64,000 nucleotides of DNA, taken from Epiperipatus broadwayi. Lineage: Eukaryota; Onychophora; Udeonychophora; Euonychophora; Peripatidae. Below are positions 1 to 12,248 of the stretch, in pieces. Position 1 is the stretch's first letter. Each line of letters begins with the position of its first letter. Made by a program: the position numbers and the translations under genes. The notes beneath the pieces were generated by a model. That model was not told the origin of the DNA. It did no database searches and was given only the letters and a program-made list of their open reading frames with translations. The DNA lies in the NCBI GenBank assembly GCA_028023455.1, contig JAQFVV010012404.1, forward strand, positions 12,573,421-12,637,420, in the 5' to 3' direction.

Positions 1-624
1 TTATGTAGTTTATAAAAAGTAAGACACTTAATAATAAACCTTGTGGAATATAGTTTTTGGGGATAAATCCTGTGGTTGTTTTTCCATTAAGCATAATATA
101 TAGTAATAGGTTAGCCAAAATATTCATGATTGAAGGTTCAATTTTCTGGGATAAAAGACCATATAAAAGCTTCTCAATGGGCACAGAGTCAAATGCTGCT
201 TCAATGTCTAATTGGATGGCAATAGGAGCTGCTTTTTACCTTGATGAATTTCATACAATATCATTTTATAAATTACTATATTATATCATTTTAAATAGAG
301 CAACTGCACCAAAAGTCGAGCAGCCTTTTTTGCATATTGGTAAACAGATATTTTAGAAAGGATAAGGGGCTAGATTTTATCCTTGATGAGTGATTCCATA
401 ATTTTTATCAAAAGAGGAGTCATAGATATTGGTCTCAGATTTTTCAATGGTGATAGAGGAATATGTTTTTTAAAAAATGGCACAATTGATATTGGGTAAA
501 CTGAAGTGATATTTAAACAAGATAATCTAGTAAAGGGATGGGTATTTGTGAAAAATGTAATAAAGATAATACACATAACTATGACAATGTTTTCTAAATG
601 TGCTTGTAAAGAATTAGTTGTCAC
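1..624 (-). pseudogene. LINE reverse transcriptase fragment
   Basis: Reading the minus strand, 624 to 370 encodes a stretch ending in FFKKHIP, LRPISMTPLLIKIMESLI, which matches the first conserved blocks of non-LTR reverse transcriptases. In another frame, about 210 to 1 encodes FDSVPIEKLL and then IMLNGKTTTGF followed by IPQG, the part just before the catalytic box. The same order of motifs occurs in the LINE at 14.5 kb, so both belong to one family. Frameshifts and stops show it is dead. It continues past the left edge of the window, so the catalytic YxDD box is not visible here. The plus-strand open frame over it is a shadow. Confidence 0.75.
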
Positions 625-639
625 ACTGCTTGAGGATAA

Positions 640-1258
640 ATCTACAATAACAAATATTATTTTAAAAAAATACTAAATGGTTTATTTTTCATCTACTTAT
701 GTATATTAGTTTGGTATGAGTAAATAAACTCTTGTTGAAGTTTTCTTTGTTATGAATATTTTGATACTCCTTAGCTGGTATGAAAAATAACACCCTCCAG
801 AAATACAGCACTGTTAGATTGAGTACAAAGTCTAAACTTCTTCTGTGGACAAGTGGACAATTGCAGAAGATTACTTCCAAACACTTAAACATTTAAAATT
901 CAGAAAATACTTGTAATAGCAAGGCCATTTGTCTTATTATTTTAAAATATAAAATTTTTTCAGCATTGCAGAGAACTTTTACAAATTGAGGCACTCAAAA
1001 ATGTCAGAAAATTAAGATTCTTCTCAAAAAGCATAGCACAACTTTGAAAAGTAATCATCAAAATATCAATTCCATTATTATCTGCTAAGAGTCTACTGTT
1101 AGAATTAGACTAAATATAATTAATAATTTGACATCTTTGATTTTACTTCATGGTTTTTGTGCCTCAGATTTAGTTTCCAAAATCAGTTTTCTTATTACTT
1201 GACTACTAAACATCACATGATCAACATTTTTTATGCTTGCTCATAATTGTTATTAAAA
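640..1258. other. AT-rich stretch, no feature identified
   Basis: Short open frames only. It may include decayed upstream parts of the LINE fragment to its left, but no motif supports that. Confidence 0.4.
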
Positions 1259-1528
1259 CAGGCAAAACTCTCCATACAGTAGTGCCACTCAGTGCAAGCC
1301 AGAGTGATCAATGAATGCCAGAAGGCTTGTGCATAAAATCCCCATCTAGTGCCTACTCATCCAATATCCCCAGACTAGTTTCTAGCTTTTGGCTTTTGTC
1401 AGTAAGAAATTAGTCTAGGAATATTGAATGAGTAGGCACTAGATAGGGATTTTATGCACAAGCTTTCAGGTATCCATTGATTACTCTGGCTTGCACAGAG
1501 TGACACTACTGTATGGAGAGCTTTGCAT
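1259..1528. mobile_element. Foldback (palindromic) MITE
   Basis: Two arms of about 120 bp form a long inverted repeat around a short loop near 1390-1408. The left arm starts GCAAAACTCTCCATACAGTA and the right arm ends with the imperfect complement TACTGTATGGAGAGCTTTGC. Arms match over most of their length with scattered substitutions. It has no coding capacity. A second, one-armed copy of the family lies at about 50.34-50.50 kb. The exact ends and target duplication could not be fixed because the flanks are AT-rich. Confidence 0.8.
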
Positions 1529-2396
1529 GTTACTTGACTATTTCAATGTACTTTATAACTCCCAGTAACATTAAATGTTCTTGAGCTAAAAATTGTCAGC
1601 TAATGCAATTAAGTGATAGGATCTGGCAGAATAACTGATTCTATCTGAGATATTTCAAAATCAAATGATGAACTACTTCCAAATTGAATGGAATATAACA
1701 TCTACTTCTAGTATAATGGCCTGTGTATGTAATCAAATTTAATAAGCAATTTGACATTTATGACAAATTAGAAATGTTATAACTTTTTCTATTGCAGAAG
1801 AAAAAATATAATCATAAGACTTTCCAGTTCTGCTCCAGGAAAATGGCCTTTTCTCAATTGGTACCAAAATTAATCACTCAAGTAAGTTTATTTTAAGCAG
1901 AGAAATAGAAAGCATGTTCAGATGATTCAGTTAAACTTGGACAAAATAAAATAATTGGTGATAAAACTAATTAAACTCTTTGTAATAAAATTTTTCAGAT
2001 GTGAAATATAAGTACAGAACAAATTAAAAAATAACTATTTTGGGGGATTAAATTCAAAGTAAGATAAAAATGGTTTTTAAATAAATTATTTTAGATTAAA
2101 ATATTTTGTAAAATAAGTTATAAAAATGAGAGAGATTATAATTCAAAGAAAAATATTTCTGATAACAAAAGAAATTTAATTAGTGCGAACTATATATTGA
2201 GATACTTGAATGGGTCTCAAAATCGTTTAATGTTAATTTTTTAATTATTTTTTATTTCACTTAACATTTAATTGTAAATTATTTTATTTTTGGAATTAAG
2301 ATTTAATAAATTAATTATTAAATAATAGTGAAATACATTTTGTAATTATTTTTCTTTTTGTTCAATATAAAATTTTATAAAATTCCAAAGGGATAA
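1529..2396. other. AT-rich stretch, no feature identified
   Basis: No open frame, repeat or RNA gene recognised. Confidence 0.4.
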
Positions 2397-2811
2397 TACA
2401 CCTGGGTCTCATTTTATGCAGTAGACAGATTCCTCAGAAAACGTGTACAAAAAAAATCACACAAAAATAGACTTAACTTACTTTGAAAAATGGGGGATAC
2501 ATACTGTAATTTTCCAAAAATTGCATAAAAGCAAAGCAACAATGTAAAATTACTTTAAAATTCGCATAAAAAAATAAAATAAAATAAAATATGACTAATA
2601 AAAAATTTCAAATTTGAAAAAAATTGATACAAGACAAACTTTTTTACTTTTTTTATAACTACAGTATTTAATTTTATTCAAAACAATATATTTTTATACG
2701 TAATTTACATTTTTCATACATGTATGATATTTTAATTATTATCGCTATTTGAGACATCAGATTCATCATGATGTGCTATGATATGAGGTACTGTAGCATT
2801 TCCTAAATGAA

Positions 2812-2938
2812 GTCAAGAGGAAATACAACTAAAACATTTTCCAATCACTATTGATCTTTCCCATTTTGCTAAGCGATCTAAAACTGAAATTTTTGTTTCC
2901 AAAGAAATTCATTTTCTTGGGTGTTTTTTACTCTCCAT
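2812..2938 (-). pseudogene. Tigger-like transposase N-terminal fragment
   Basis: An ATG at 2938 opens a frame reading MESKKHPRK, a stop, then ISLETKISVLDRLAKWERS and IGK. This is the first helix region of the CENP-B/pogo N-terminal helix-turn-helix, where family members read roughly KxLTLExKxxILxRLxKGE. The usual glycine before the glutamate is tryptophan here, and in-frame stops are present at about residues 10 and 43. No DDE catalytic domain was found downstream. It lies between the terminal inverted repeats described for the surrounding element. Confidence 0.55.
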
Positions 2939-3216
2939 TAGAGTAAACTAAAAGGTTAAAATAAAAATAAAAACGTAGACTTATGATAATAAAAAGACAC
3001 TGACTCATCACTGTTGGGCAAAATTTAATTAAAACTAAAAATTAAATTCTTATTTTTGTCTTTAATTTTTTAATTTTCAATTCCGTTTAAAAATCAAATT
3101 TCATCGTTTCCCATCACCTCATTACGTAACTTTTAAATTGTTAATTACAATTAAAAATCAGATTTTAATTGCCAAATTAAATTGTGCCCACCACTGTCAC
3201 TCACCTTTTAAAAATA

Positions 3217-3520
3217 AACTTGCGGATACTAAATGATTATTAATTATGTACTCATTTTATAAAAAACAAAAATTGAACACGATTTAAAATGCAAAAACAA
3301 CAACATACATCGTATAGGCATCTATAACATTTGAACAGATTTACATTATAATCTTGTAAAATTTATTACTTGTGAACACTAAATGATTAATTAATTACAT
3401 ACTCTTTCTATAAAAAGCAAAAATAGAACATGATTTAAAATGCAAAAACAATAACAAACATAGTGTTTTTCATCTATAACGTTTGAACAGATTTACATTA
3501 TGGTCTTGTAAAATTTAATG
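3217..3520. repeat. Tandem duplication, about 151-bp unit
   Basis: Two adjacent copies share ACTAAATGATTA, GATTTAAAATGCAAAAACAA and TTTGAACAGATTTACATTAT in the same order and spacing. The second copy starts near 3368. It lies inside the Tigger-like element. Confidence 0.8.
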
Positions 3521-3621
3521 TCTGTATACAAAATGGGGAAATCCTGATTTTAAGTGAATTATGAACTTCTTTATTATGTAAAATCTATTACAGTACTATT
3601 ATAAAGCACTGAAAATATTGA

Positions 3622-3748
3622 AATTATTAGATGGAGGTCAAACTCCGATAATGCGCTATTACATTAAATATGATGTGAGTGCGCAAAATTTATAATATTT
3701 AAAGCAATAGCGCATTATTGGAGCTAGACTTCTCATCTAATAATTTTT
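3622..3748. repeat. Inverted repeat inside Tigger-like element
   Basis: AATTATTAGATGGAGGTC with CCGATAATGCGCTATT on the left pairs with AATAGCGCATTATTGG and ATCTAATAATT on the right. The arms are about 40 nt and the loop about 43 nt. Confidence 0.7.
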
Positions 3749-3849
3749 ATCGCATAAAAAAAACTGCATACAAAGATATTAAAAAGAATCATGAATTGCA
3801 TAATTTCAAAATCGCATTAAATAAATCCACATAAAACGAGACCCGGGTA

Positions 3850-4174
3850 TCCTTAATAATAACATCTTTCAGATACAATTCAATGCAAAAAAAATTGCTT
3901 AAAAACTTCTTTATTTTCCGTACAGTTTCAACGGTCCACCAGTCTTCATCATAGCTACAATATTTGAATAATATAAATACATAACAATCACTTCACACAT
4001 ATATAAAATATAAACTTATGCATATCAAAAATATACACATATACCCCCTACATACATATATAGATATATAGATCCACACCACCCATAGACATATATATAT
4101 AAAATTCATACCTGCATCTATATATACATATGCATATCCAAATATATACACATATATCCCTTAAACATACATAT
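3850..4174. other. AT-rich flank with TA/CA simple repeats
   Basis: It holds irregular ATATACACATATA runs (about 3990-4170). Its last four bases, ATAT at 4171-4174, are the left target duplication of LTR element 1. Confidence 0.5.
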
Positions 4175-6969
4175 TGTGCCAGACAGTGTATAACGGCCAT
4201 GCACAAAATGGCTGTCACTGAGGATTCAGCCCAGCTAATTTTTATCTATTAAAATTATATAATTTTAACAGATCAAATAAATCATAATTTAGAAATGTAT
4301 TGGAAGTATTTATATATGGTGCATAAATAAATGGGTTTGGTCTGTACTATATTCCTATTTATACCCACAGTACAAGTGTATGTATTATATTATTAAATTT
4401 TATTCACACAGCAAAACTATAAAAAAGAAAAACTAAGCTTGTAATATTTGTTTACAGGTGGAACAGTTTTTTGTATTTAAGTTATATGTTTTAAATAGAA
4501 TTTAAATTTTGTATTTATTATAATGAGATTTTTGTTAATTAATATTGATTTATAAAGGAAAAACTTTTGTAAATTGTAATTTGCTTTTAGCAAAAAAAAA
4601 ATGTTTGGTATTAAAAGAAATTTGTCTTTTTGATCATTTGTAAAGATAAAATCAAAAAGTTGATTTTATCTAAAGAATGAAAGCATAATGGGTGATTTAA
4701 TTAGCCAAGACGGAAACTATACAATTTCCAATATTAGAAAAAGGTATACTTTGAGACACAAAAAAGTAAAAGAATGTACATAAAGTATATGAAAATTAAA
4801 ATTAAATTATTGGCTCATGCAATAGCTCATAGGGGAGTATTACAATTAAACTGATAACACCATATGTGCTACTTACTGGGTGCATTGAAGTCAGTTGTTC
4901 CTAGCTTGTCCAAGTAATGAGATGGTAGATGTTTATTGAAAATAAAAGTTGCTTTTTGCTTGTCTCAGGAATCGGACTGTATATGTTTGCTGAGAAGAGA
5001 AAAGTTTGTCTCCAGCCTGTCACAGTAATATGTTTGCTGAAAATAAGAGTTGTCTCCAGCTTGTCTAAGTAATTGGACAGTATATGCTTGCTGAAAATAA
5101 AAAAGCAGAAAGAAAGAAGTAATGAAATTTAAAAACTAACCATTTGGATATGGTAGTGCTGTTAAATAAATCTTAGAAAAGCTACTGAAAGTAAAAAGGA
5201 AATAGAGAATAACTGTTTCTAGTCTGATTGCAGCTATAGATCTCCAGGAGGGCAAAGCCATTATTAGCCACAAAGCAAAAGTTTGCAGAGCTCGTAAATG
5301 GTTTATGAATCATCTCTCTGTTAAAAATCATATTCAAAAACTTTAAATCATATTTAACAAATTGCTAAGCGTAATTTACAATCCTAAGAAATTATAAGTA
5401 AAGCTGATTTTTCTGTGGGAAAGTCTGATGTGGAAAATATATCTACATGACAATTATAATCACTGATCCTAGAACAAATACTAGAAAGGGATGGCCTTAA
5501 TATTTGTTCCAGTTTACCAGAACATCATGGAGTAGACTTTTAGCAGAAGTACACCAGCCATTCATCTCTGAAGCCCAAAAATTCCATAGGAGAAGCAGCA
5601 TACTCTGATGGAAGAGACTCTAACACATATATTGGTGAAATGAAGCCCTATTTGCCCTATTGAGTAGCCATGTGGTCCACTTTGAAGTCAAACTTAATGG
5701 AATTCAGAAGTTCAGATGAGTGTATATTTTCTTATAATATTAATTCTGTGTTTCTTTTATATATAAATAATTAGACTTCACTTACATGTGTATTATCAAT
5801 ATTAACCCTTTTATTTAATTTTTGTAATATGCATATTTGTTGCTATTTACGTGCATGTCTGACCTAAATTCGCCATGTGCAGGATTATTATTTTTATTTT
5901 CTAATCTTTAAACTATTATGGTAACACCTTATGCTGAGTGTTTGATGGCCGTATTCATTAAGCATCATTTTATGCACCCAAGGTAGAGACATAGATGTCT
6001 ATCATATATAAATATTATTGAGCATGAAAACGTTGATGTGCCTATAATATTAATACTTATAATCCTTAGGAATAGCCATTAGACATGCATGTAAACCATT
6101 GGATTATATTTCTTTTGAATATATTTGCTGCACATTTGATTTCTTAATTTATTACTTTAAAGTGGGAAAGGGCATATAGACCACACCCATTACGTGATCA
6201 TTTTAAAATATATTTTTTTATATATATGTGCATTTATTTTCTATAAATAAATATTCAAGTTAATATCAAGCAACTTCTCATTAATATTATATTTTTCATT
6301 ATTTGAAATATCAACTATATTAAATCTTTTTTTTATATGTAATTGGTGGAGGCTGATAAAACAAAAAAAGGGAATAATAAATAGTAGACTTTACATTTAA
6401 ATCATTTGCCATTTCACTTACTTGGTTTTGATGAATTATTTGTTTGTTAGTATATAATTATAATTATTTAATCAAAGTGCTGACCCACTTAATAACCTGA
6501 GATAGAAAGAAATATAATGAGCTAGACAGGGATAACTTACCAGGGAGTTGGATTGTTTCACTATTTATGTCCAAACTATTTAATGTATTAAGATATACAA
6601 TAATGATCATTCATACTTGTGCACTTTCTCAGGAAAGAAAAAGGAAAATAAACAATAAAATTATTGATTGGGTGTGGCACAAGAGGCTGAATTAGAATAT
6701 TTCAGTGCTTTTAAAGGTGTGAAAAATCCAAAAGTGATCAACATTTAGTTAATTGGATGATTGTGAGATAATTTAACAGAGAAGGCTTCGATTTTTCTAA
6801 TTTTCTACTTCCTCTAATAATTCTTTTGAGATATTTTCTTCATATTTAACCAACAATATTTTCAGGCAATTATTATCAATTTTCCCTTTTGCAACATACA
6901 TCACTTCATGCTCGGTGTGTATGAGAATCAAAGGTATATAAGACCTGGGTGGGAATTTCCGATGATACA
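4175..6969 (+). repeat. 5' LTR of element 1
   Basis: 2795 bp, starting TGTGCCAGAC and ending GATACA. Compared by eye with the 3' LTR it shows scattered substitutions and small indels (a few percent). It lacks a segment of about 66 bp present in the 3' LTR at about 9684-9749, which is flanked by short AGTTAT repeats and so may be a slippage deletion. The 65-codon antisense frame at its right end is non-coding (see rejected). Confidence 0.85.
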
Positions 6970-6974
6970 GAATA

Positions 6975-6992
6975 TGGCACCCAATGTGGGGC
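6975..6992 (+). promoter_or_regulatory. Primer-binding site of element 1 (Lys-type)
   Basis: TGGCACCCAATGTGGGGC lies 5 nt after the 5' LTR. It differs at two positions from TGGCGCCCAACGTGGGGC, the classical site for tRNA-Lys priming. Its position and match define the strand of the element. Confidence 0.8.
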
Positions 6993-7559
6993 ATAAATTA
7001 TAATTAAAAATAGTATTAGCAAAAATTTATATATCATTTTCATTGTTTTAAAACCGATTTAAGAAAACTAAGTTAAGAAAGAAAAGGGCATTTGTAAATG
7101 ATATGTGGTTTTAGTAATTAGTTAAAAGAGTTTTTCAGTGAGAATTTATTAGCAGGGATCAAAATAAATAATAGCAAAATTAGAAAAGAATAACTTTGTT
7201 GTTACTAGGGCATATAGTTAGAATGGGGCAAATCTTAAAATTGTTTTATCACATGTGAGACCAAATCATTTATGAAAATCAGAGAAATGACTGGAAGGAA
7301 AGGGCGATTAGTAGGGAATAACGAAATGTGTGGTGTACTGTCTATTTTTCATATGAATTAAACAGATTATATTTTTGAATTGAGTTAAAGCATTAGTATT
7401 ATGATATTAGAAATAATATAAAATATTTTTGAGTTTAAAAAAATTAATTACATGGTTAAAATATTAACGATACGGAACTAGTAATAATACAGAATGAACA
7501 TATATATGTCTTAAAAAATAATACTGATAAATGTTAACATGAGCAAGAAAAATAAAAAT
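6993..7559 (+). other. Untranslated leader of element 1
   Basis: AT-rich, without open frames, lying between the PBS and the decayed gag-like region. No motif recognised. Confidence 0.5.
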
Positions 7560-8466
7560 GGAACAAGCATTGAGTAGTGAAATGAAAGATCTGGGAGACA
7601 TAAAACATCATTGGAAAAGCAGCTTGAATAGCAGTGAGTAGAGGCTCAAAAAATGAACCAGTAAAGGAAAGTGAATGCTTAAAGACAATGAATTACGTAA
7701 AAAAGGAAGTGGCTAAAATATCAAAAGAAGTACAAATATAAAGAAGAGAGATGTCTGAACAGATGAAGGATGTATACAAAAATATAGATGATATTAAAAA
7801 AATGGAAATACAGTAAAACTTAATGAAATTGAAGATGACATGAGAGAACTGTTACAAATTGAAAATAAAATTGATAATGAACAACTTGAAAATGAAATAA
7901 GAGAATCTTTGGAAGTTAAAAGTAAAATAAATATTGAGTAATCTAAAAGTAAAATGAGACAGTCTTTGGAAACTGAAAGCAAAATTAATGCAGAACAATC
8001 TGAAAATAAACAGGCGAATCTGAACCAAGTGAAAATGAATCAAAAAATGTAAATTAACCAATAATGAAGTAGGGGATTGTAGTCTATTGGATGTGGAAAT
8101 AACAGATACTGATCAGATAAATAAAAATGCTGATAACCTGGTGTCTTTACCACCAACTCCATGGTGGAATGAAATTATGGAGGATTACTCAAAAGAAACG
8201 TGTAGCATATAAAACATGGGTGGAAAAAATGGCTAAACACAATGTCAAATGTATTATATTACAGGAGAAATGGAAGATGGTGGAAGAGTTTGAGCAGCTT
8301 ATTGATATGTGTCAAGAAAGTTTTAATGATATTGAACAATGAAGGAACTCATACTTTTCAGGAAGCACATAAAAAGCCAGAACTCAAATATGCTGAGGAG
8401 AAATCCATCAGTGTGATGTTAAACTACTGGATAAAGCTAGGGAATATGTGCATATTAGCTCGGTAA
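7560..8466 (+). pseudogene. Decayed coiled-coil gag-like gene of element 1
   Basis: From about 7793 to 8045 one frame reads as a charged helix with a recurring pattern (ENKID, EQLENEIRESLE, SKINIE, SKMRQSLETESKINAEQ) interrupted by single stops. Further fragments follow at 8127-8342 and 8242-8466 in shifted frames. The charged heptad-like pattern resembles the N-terminal coiled coils of the other two gag-like regions in this window (43 kb and 54.5-56.6 kb). There is no zinc knuckle and no protease, so calling it Gag rests on its position after a leader and PBS. Several stops and frameshifts make it non-functional. Confidence 0.5.
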
Positions 8467-8835
8467 TATGGGATGGGGGTAGTTACAATCAAAATGAAGG
8501 ACATAAAAAAGCAAGTCCTAGAAGTTGGAGTACAGAAACAGAGATCAAACATACTGGAAGCTGCCTAAATGACCAAGGATGGAAATATGGAAAAGATAGG
8601 GAATATAGGCCAGTTTCACTGAAATCTGGGAGGAGTAAAAATAAAGGTTAAAAGTATTGTTTAAGAGTTGGGGGTGTAGACTTTGTGGTTTTTCAAACAT
8701 TGTATGTATAGGTTTGATTATGTCCATTTAATTGTACTCCGTGGGAAATGATGAGAGTTTAGAGTGTTGGCTGTAGATTTATACGTAGTCTGGAATTTCT
8801 ATGGCTTTGTGACAGTGTATGTACTCTGTCACTAG

Positions 8836-9374
8836 TGAGGGGGGGTACTGTTTTACTGAGAGAAAAAACGTTTTTTTTTCAGATACCCTGAACCTTGTAA
8901 TCCAAAAAGACCCTATAAGACTTAAAAAAAGGAAGCGTGGGTGCATTCACTAAAGTTGTACATTAATACAGCTCTTCGAAAATAGAGTTCATTTTTTGTG
9001 TTATTTGCAATGGAAAAAGATTCTGTAAGCCTCCAAATGTATGAGCATGGATGCATTTTGTAGATATTCCAGTACTTTACATACTTTGTCTGTCAGTATT
9101 CTGGATGTAGTAAGGATCTGCATGCTGATGTTCTGGGTTTCTTATTGCCTGAAATTAGATGTGAGGAAGACAATGTGGTCTGGGCTTGGCATATCAATGT
9201 TTGTGAGGCTGTGGGTTTGCATTTCTGTCAATTGGATGGTATGACTTCTGTGCTCAAACAAATATAAAAACATTAAAAGTTAGAATATAAATTAAATAAT
9301 TAATATAAAATAATTAAATAAGACCATTAAAAAGAGTAATCTCCTTTTAACAGTCTCATCAAGGATGGGGGTAT
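8836..9374 (+). other. 3' non-coding part of element 1 with two purine tracts
   Basis: The purine run AGTGAGGGGGGG (about 8836-8847), followed by TACTGTTTTACTGAG, looks like a polypurine tract next to another LTR start. A second run, AAGGATGGGGG (9361-9371), sits directly before the real 3' LTR and is the likely plus-strand primer. The sequence between them may be a truncated LTR of a different element, but no second copy is present to test this. Confidence 0.5.
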
Positions 9375-12248
9375 TGTCCCAGACCATATATAATGGCCAT
9401 GCACAAAATGGCTGTCACTGAGGATTCAGCCCAGCTAATTTTTATCTATTAAAATTATATAATTTTAACAGATCAAATAAATCATAATTTAGATATGTAT
9501 TGGAAGTATTTATATATGGTGCATAAATAAATGGGTTTGGTCTGTACTATATTCCTATTTATACCCACAGTACAAGTGTATGTATTATATTATTAAATTT
9601 TATTCACACAGCAAAACTATAAAAAAGAAAAGCTAAGCTTGTAATATTTGTTTACGGGTGGGATCGTTTTTGTATTTAAGTTATGTTATCATTTGTAATG
9701 TTCCGATACACATATATGTAAATGTATTTTTTTTTAGTTATTTCTAAAATGTTTTAAATAGAATTTAAATTTTGTATTTATTATACTGAGATTTTTGTTA
9801 ATTAATATTGATTTATAAAGGAAAAACTTTTGTAAATTGTAATTTGCTTTTAGCAAAAAAATGTTTGGTATTAAAAGAAATTTATCTTTTTGATCATTTG
9901 TAAAGATAAAATCAAAAAGTTGATTTTATCTAAAGAATGAAAGCATAATGGGTGATTTAATTAGCCAAGATGGAAACTATACAATTTCCAATATTAGAAA
10001 AAGGTATACTTTGAGACACAAAAAAGTAAAAGAATGTACATAAAGTATATGAAAATTAAAATTGTTGGCTCATGCAATAGCTCATAGGGGGGTATTACAA
10101 TTAAACTGATAACACCATATGTGCTACTTACTGGGTGCATTGAAGTCAGTTGTTCCTAGCTTGTCCAAGTAATGAGAAGGTAGATGTTTGTTGAAAATAA
10201 AAGTTGCTTTTTGCTTGTCTCAGGAATCAGACTGTATATGTTTGCTGAAAAGAGAAAAGTTTGTCTCCAACCTGTCACAGTAATATGTTTGCTGAAAATA
10301 AGAGTTGTCTTCAGCTTGTCTAAGTAATTGGACAGTATATGCTTGCTGAAAATAAAAGAGCAGAAGGAAAGAAGTAATGAAATTTAAAAACTAACCATTT
10401 GGATATGGTAGTGCTGTTAAATAAATCTTAGAAAAGCTACTGAAAGTAAAAAGGAAATAGAGAATAACTGTTTCTAGTCTGATTGCAGCTATAGATCTCC
10501 AGGAGGGCAAAGCCATTATTAGCCACAAAGCAAAAGTTTGCAGAGCTCGTAAATGGTTTATGAATCATCTCTCTGTTAAAAATCATATTCAAAAACTTTA
10601 AGTCATATTTAACAACTTGCTAAGCGTAATTTACAATCCTAAGAAATTATAAGTAAAGCTGATTTTTCTATGGGAAAATCTGACATAGAAAATTTATCTA
10701 TGTGACAATTATAATCATCGACCCTAGAACAAATACTAGAAAGGGATATCCTTAATATTTGTTCCAGTTTACCAGAACATCATGGAGTAGACTTCTAGCA
10801 GCAGTACACCACTTGTTCATCCATGAAGCCTGAAAATGCATTAGGAGAAGCAGCATACCCTGATGGAAGAGACTCTAACATGTATATTGGTGAAAGAAAG
10901 CCCTATCTACCCTATTGAGTAGCCATGTGGTCCACTTTGAAGTTGAACTTAATGAAATTCAGAAGTTCAGATGAGTGTATATTTTCTTTTAATATTAATT
11001 CTGTGTTTCTTTTATATATAAATAATTAATTTGTCTTCACTTACATGTGTATTATCAATATTAACCCTTTTATTTAATTTTTGTAATATGCATAATATTT
11101 GTTGGTATTTACATGCATGTCTGATCTAAATCTGCCATGTGCAGGATTATTCTTTTTATTTCATAATCTTTAAACTATTACGGTGACACCTTAGGCTGAG
11201 TGTTTGATGGCCGTATTCATTAAGTATCATTTTATGCGTCCAAAGTAAAGACATAGATGTCTATCATATATAAATATTATTGAGCATGAAAATATTGATG
11301 TGCATATAATGTTAATACTTATAAGTTTATACCTTAGGAATAGCCATTAGACATGCATGTAAACCATTGGATTATATTTCTTTTGAATATATTTGCTGCA
11401 TACACTTGATTTCTTAATTTATTACTTTAAAGTGGGAAAGGGGATATAGACCATACCCATTATGTGATCATTAAAATTTTTTTTTTTATGTATGTGCATT
11501 TATTTTCTATAAATAAATATTCAAATTAATCAAGCAACTTCTCATTAATATTATATTTTTCATTATTTGAAATATCAACTATATTAAATTATTTTTTTAT
11601 ATGTAATCGGTGGAAAGTGATAAAACAAAAAAAAAAGAGAATAATAAATAGTAGATTTCACATTTAAATCATTTGCCATTTCACTTACTTAGTTTTGATG
11701 AATTATTTGTTTGTTAGTATATAATTATAATTATTTAATCAAAGTGCTAACCCACTTAATAACCTGAGATAGAACTAAATCATATAATGAACTAGACAGG
11801 GATAACTTACCGGGGAGTTGGATTGTTTCACTATTTATGTCCAAACTATTTAATGTAATGAGATATACGATAATGATCATTCATATTTGTACACTCTCTC
11901 GGTAAAAAAAAAGGAGAATAAACAATAAAGTTCTTGATCGGGGGTGACGCAAAAGGCTGAATTAGAATATTTCAGTGCTTTTAAAGGTGTGCAAAATTCA
12001 GAAGTGATCAACGTTTAGTTAATCGGATGATTGTGGGATAATTTAACAGGGAAGGCTTTGATTGACTAATTTTAGGCTGAATCTACTTCCTCTATTAATT
12101 CTTTTGAAATATTTTCTTCATATTTAACCAACAATATTTTCAGGGAATTATTATCAATTTTAGATTTTGCAACATATGTCACTTCATGCTCGGTGCATAT
12201 GGGGGTCAAAAGTATATAAGACCTGGGTGCGAATTTCGGACCGGTACA
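9375..12248 (+). repeat. 3' LTR of element 1
   Basis: 2874 bp, starting TGTCCCAGAC and ending GGTACA. It aligns along its whole length with 4175-6969. The following ATAT (12249-12252) runs into a TA-rich region. Confidence 0.85.

Larger units (their letters stand above)
2397..3849 (-). mobile_element. Tigger/pogo-like DNA transposon remnant
   Basis: The segment is bounded by imperfect terminal inverted repeats: CCTGGGTCTCATTTTATG at the left and the complement of CCCGGGTCTCGTTTTATG at the right. TA dinucleotides stand outside both ends (2397-2398 and 3848-3849), as expected for Tc1/mariner-type target duplications. A transposase remnant on the minus strand (2938 to about 2812) supports the pogo/Tigger class. 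The interior also contains a tandem duplication (3217-3520) and an internal palindrome (3622-3748). At about 1.45 kb with a broken transposase it cannot move by itself. Confidence 0.65.
4175..12248 (+). mobile_element. LTR retrotransposon 1 (non-autonomous)
   Basis: Two direct repeats of about 2.8 kb (4175-6969 and 9375-12248) start TGT(G/C)CCAGAC and end TACA, and enclose a 2.4-kb interior. A PBS resembling the complement of a tRNA-Lys 3' end follows the left LTR, and a purine run GGATGGGGG precedes the right LTR, fixing a plus-strand orientation. The flanks carry ATAT at 4171-4174 and at 12249-12252, a 4-bp target duplication, although the right flank is itself a TA run. The interior has only a decayed coiled-coil coding region and no protease, reverse transcriptase or integrase. 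It therefore resembles a large non-autonomous (LARD-like) derivative. Confidence 0.85.

Noticed and set aside
57-356. 99-codon plus-strand frame
   Set aside because: Shadow of the minus-strand LINE reverse transcriptase, which has recognisable motifs.
6797-6994. Antisense frame shared by both LTRs of element 1 (also 12072-12338)
   Set aside because: Most differences between the two copies change the amino acid, so there is no sign of protein-level selection; it is shared only because it lies in the LTR.
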